A DNA stretch of 64,000 nt, taken from positions 67,773 to 131,772 of the forward strand of contig NZ_JOFL01000015.1 of assembly GCF_000719265.1 (NCBI RefSeq). Reading direction: 5' to 3'. Below are positions 63,241-64,000 of this stretch, piece after piece (the stretch's first letter is position 1; every line of letters begins with the position of its first letter). The position numbers and the translations under genes are program-made. The stretch comes from Streptomyces roseoverticillatus (GTDB lineage: Bacteria; Actinomycetota; Actinomycetes; Streptomycetales; Streptomycetaceae). The notes beneath the pieces were generated by a model. It did not search any database. It was not told the DNA's origin and saw only the letters and a program-made list of their open reading frames with translations.

Positions 63241-64000
63241 GTGAGCACCGAGGCGGACCGCGCTCCCGCACTGCCCGTCCGTCCCCTCCCGGCCGCCGCC
63301 TGCTTCCCGCCCCCGCCGCCACCCCTCCCGCCGATGCCGCCCCCGGGCGCCGGCCGCAGCTCCGGGGCCCGCACGCTGTCCGCCGCCGTCTGCCTCGTCC
63401 TCGGCCTCGGGCTCATCGGCGGCGCCCTCGCCGGAAGTTGGCTCGCCGACCGCGCCGACGGCGGCACCGCCGCCGAACGCGACTTCGCCCGCGGCGGCAC
63501 GCTCTGGCGCACCGTCCCCGTCGACGACCTCTTCCCGCCCGTCCTGCGCGCCGACGCGGCCGGGCCCGGCGGTGCCGAGCGCGTCTGGACCCGGATCGGC
63601 GTCGCCCCCGACAGCGGCTGCGACGAAGCCTTCGACCCGCTCCTGGAGAAGGCCCTCGCCCCCGCCGGCTGCACGCGGCTGCTCCGTGCCACCTACACCG
63701 ACGCCACGTCCACCGCCGTCACCACCGTCGGACTGCTCGTCACCGCCACCGGCAGCCAGGGCATGCGCGACCTGCGCCGGCGGTTCGCCGACGAACGGCT
63801 CGACGAGCGCGCCGATCTGATGCCCCGCCCGTACGCGCCGCGCGGCACCGTCGCCGAGCACTTCGGCGACGCCCAGCGCGCCAGCTGGGCCGTCAGCGTC
63901 CTCACCGACGCCCCCGCCGTCGTCTACGCCGTCACCGGCTTCGCCGACGGCCGCACCGGCACGCCCCCGCAGCCCGCCCCCCTCGCCACCCGCCCCGACG
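63241..64000 (+). CDS. Partial membrane-anchored protein of unknown function (cut by window edge)
   Basis: The frame opens at GTG 63241 behind GAGGGGGAGCGCAGG and continues without a stop to the window end, giving at least 253 residues. Residues 1-38 are Pro-rich (ACFPPPPPPLPPMPPP), followed by one transmembrane helix (about 45-68). The outer part has two cysteines (SGCDEAF and PAGCTRL) that may form a disulfide. I cannot assign a family; the C-terminal portion is outside the window. It is divergent from the PLP enzyme gene. Confidence 0.75.
   Translation, partial: MSTEADRAPALPVRPLPAAACFPPPPPPLPPMPPPGAGRSSGARTLSAAVCLVLGLGLIGGALAGSWLADRADGGTAAERDFARGGTLWRTVPVDDLFPPVLRADAAGPGGAERVWTRIGVAPDSGCDEAFDPLLEKALAPAGCTRLLRATYTDATSTAVTTVGLLVTATGSQGMRDLRRRFADERLDERADLMPRPYAPRGTVAEHFGDAQRASWAVSVLTDAPAVVYAVTGFADGRTGTPPQPAPLATRPD

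Noticed and set aside
61777..63861. A 694-residue version of the PLP-dependent enzyme
   Set aside because: The extra 280 N-terminal residues are low-complexity and antisense to the partial membrane protein at 63241; the enzyme fold begins after ATG 63021.

Overview
The window is chromosomal core DNA of a Streptomyces or a close relative. The evidence is very high GC with strong third-position GC bias, frequent GTG/TTG starts, a mycothiol ligase gene, the glycerol (gyl-type) operon, and the complete actinobacterial Pup-proteasome locus joined to pafBC, tatAC and helY. Gene order matches, from memory, the S. coelicolor SCO1610-SCO1665 neighbourhood read backwards. I see no rRNA, tRNA, CRISPR array, insertion sequence or prophage. 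Nearly all of the sequence is accounted for by about 56 genes with short intergenic gaps.

Layout. (1) 1-4129: partial corA, then a phosphatase / DUF3090 / phosphoinositide-kinase-like trio upstream of mshC. (2) 4270-13069: metH on the minus strand, then the IclR regulator gylR and glpF-glpK-glpD. GylR-type operators lie in front of both gylR and glpF. (3) 13200-25350: a mixed section with a membrane-anchored glycosidase-like protein, a PAC2 protein, a HAD phosphatase, two paralogous solute-binding lipoproteins without a permease, an orphan response regulator, a RecB-like nuclease, an M50 protease with a CBS tail, TrmI, a small membrane protein and a ferredoxin. (4) 25594-39662: arc, dop-pup-prcB-prcA, a LacI/MFS pair, pafA, two FKBP-type isomerases, pafB-pafC and two small unknown genes. 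(5) 39891-45083: tatA, tatC, a lipid-kinase-like gene and helY. (6) 45304-53147: an iron-regulated siderophore-interacting protein, a 5'-3' exonuclease, a two-gene OpuA-type osmolyte importer, a cytosolic metal-receptor-like protein, and a TDT transporter with a divergent LysR regulator. (7) 53388-60340: gamma-glutamyl hydrolase, amine permease and GntR regulator facing a glutamine-synthetase-like gene, aldehyde dehydrogenase and SDR, which fits gamma-glutamylation-dependent amine (ethanolamine-type) catabolism. (8) 60472-64000: secreted HAD phosphatase, a PLP-dependent alanine-racemase/deaminase-like enzyme, and a partial membrane protein.

How it works together. The central block encodes the whole pupylation cycle: Dop deamidates the Gln-terminated Pup, PafA ligates it to targets, the Arc ATPase unfolds them, and PrcA/PrcB degrade them. 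The glycerol block takes up, phosphorylates and oxidises glycerol under GylR control. The amine block would glutamylate, oxidise and de-glutamylate an amine. Regulatory signals that can be read directly include paired GylR operators, an iron box fused to a 32-bp palindrome, several palindromic operators beside local regulators, many strong hairpin terminators, and at least six genes whose -10 element sits exactly 6 nt before the start codon, which indicates leaderless mRNAs. Two convergent intergenic regions carry related palindromic repeat modules.
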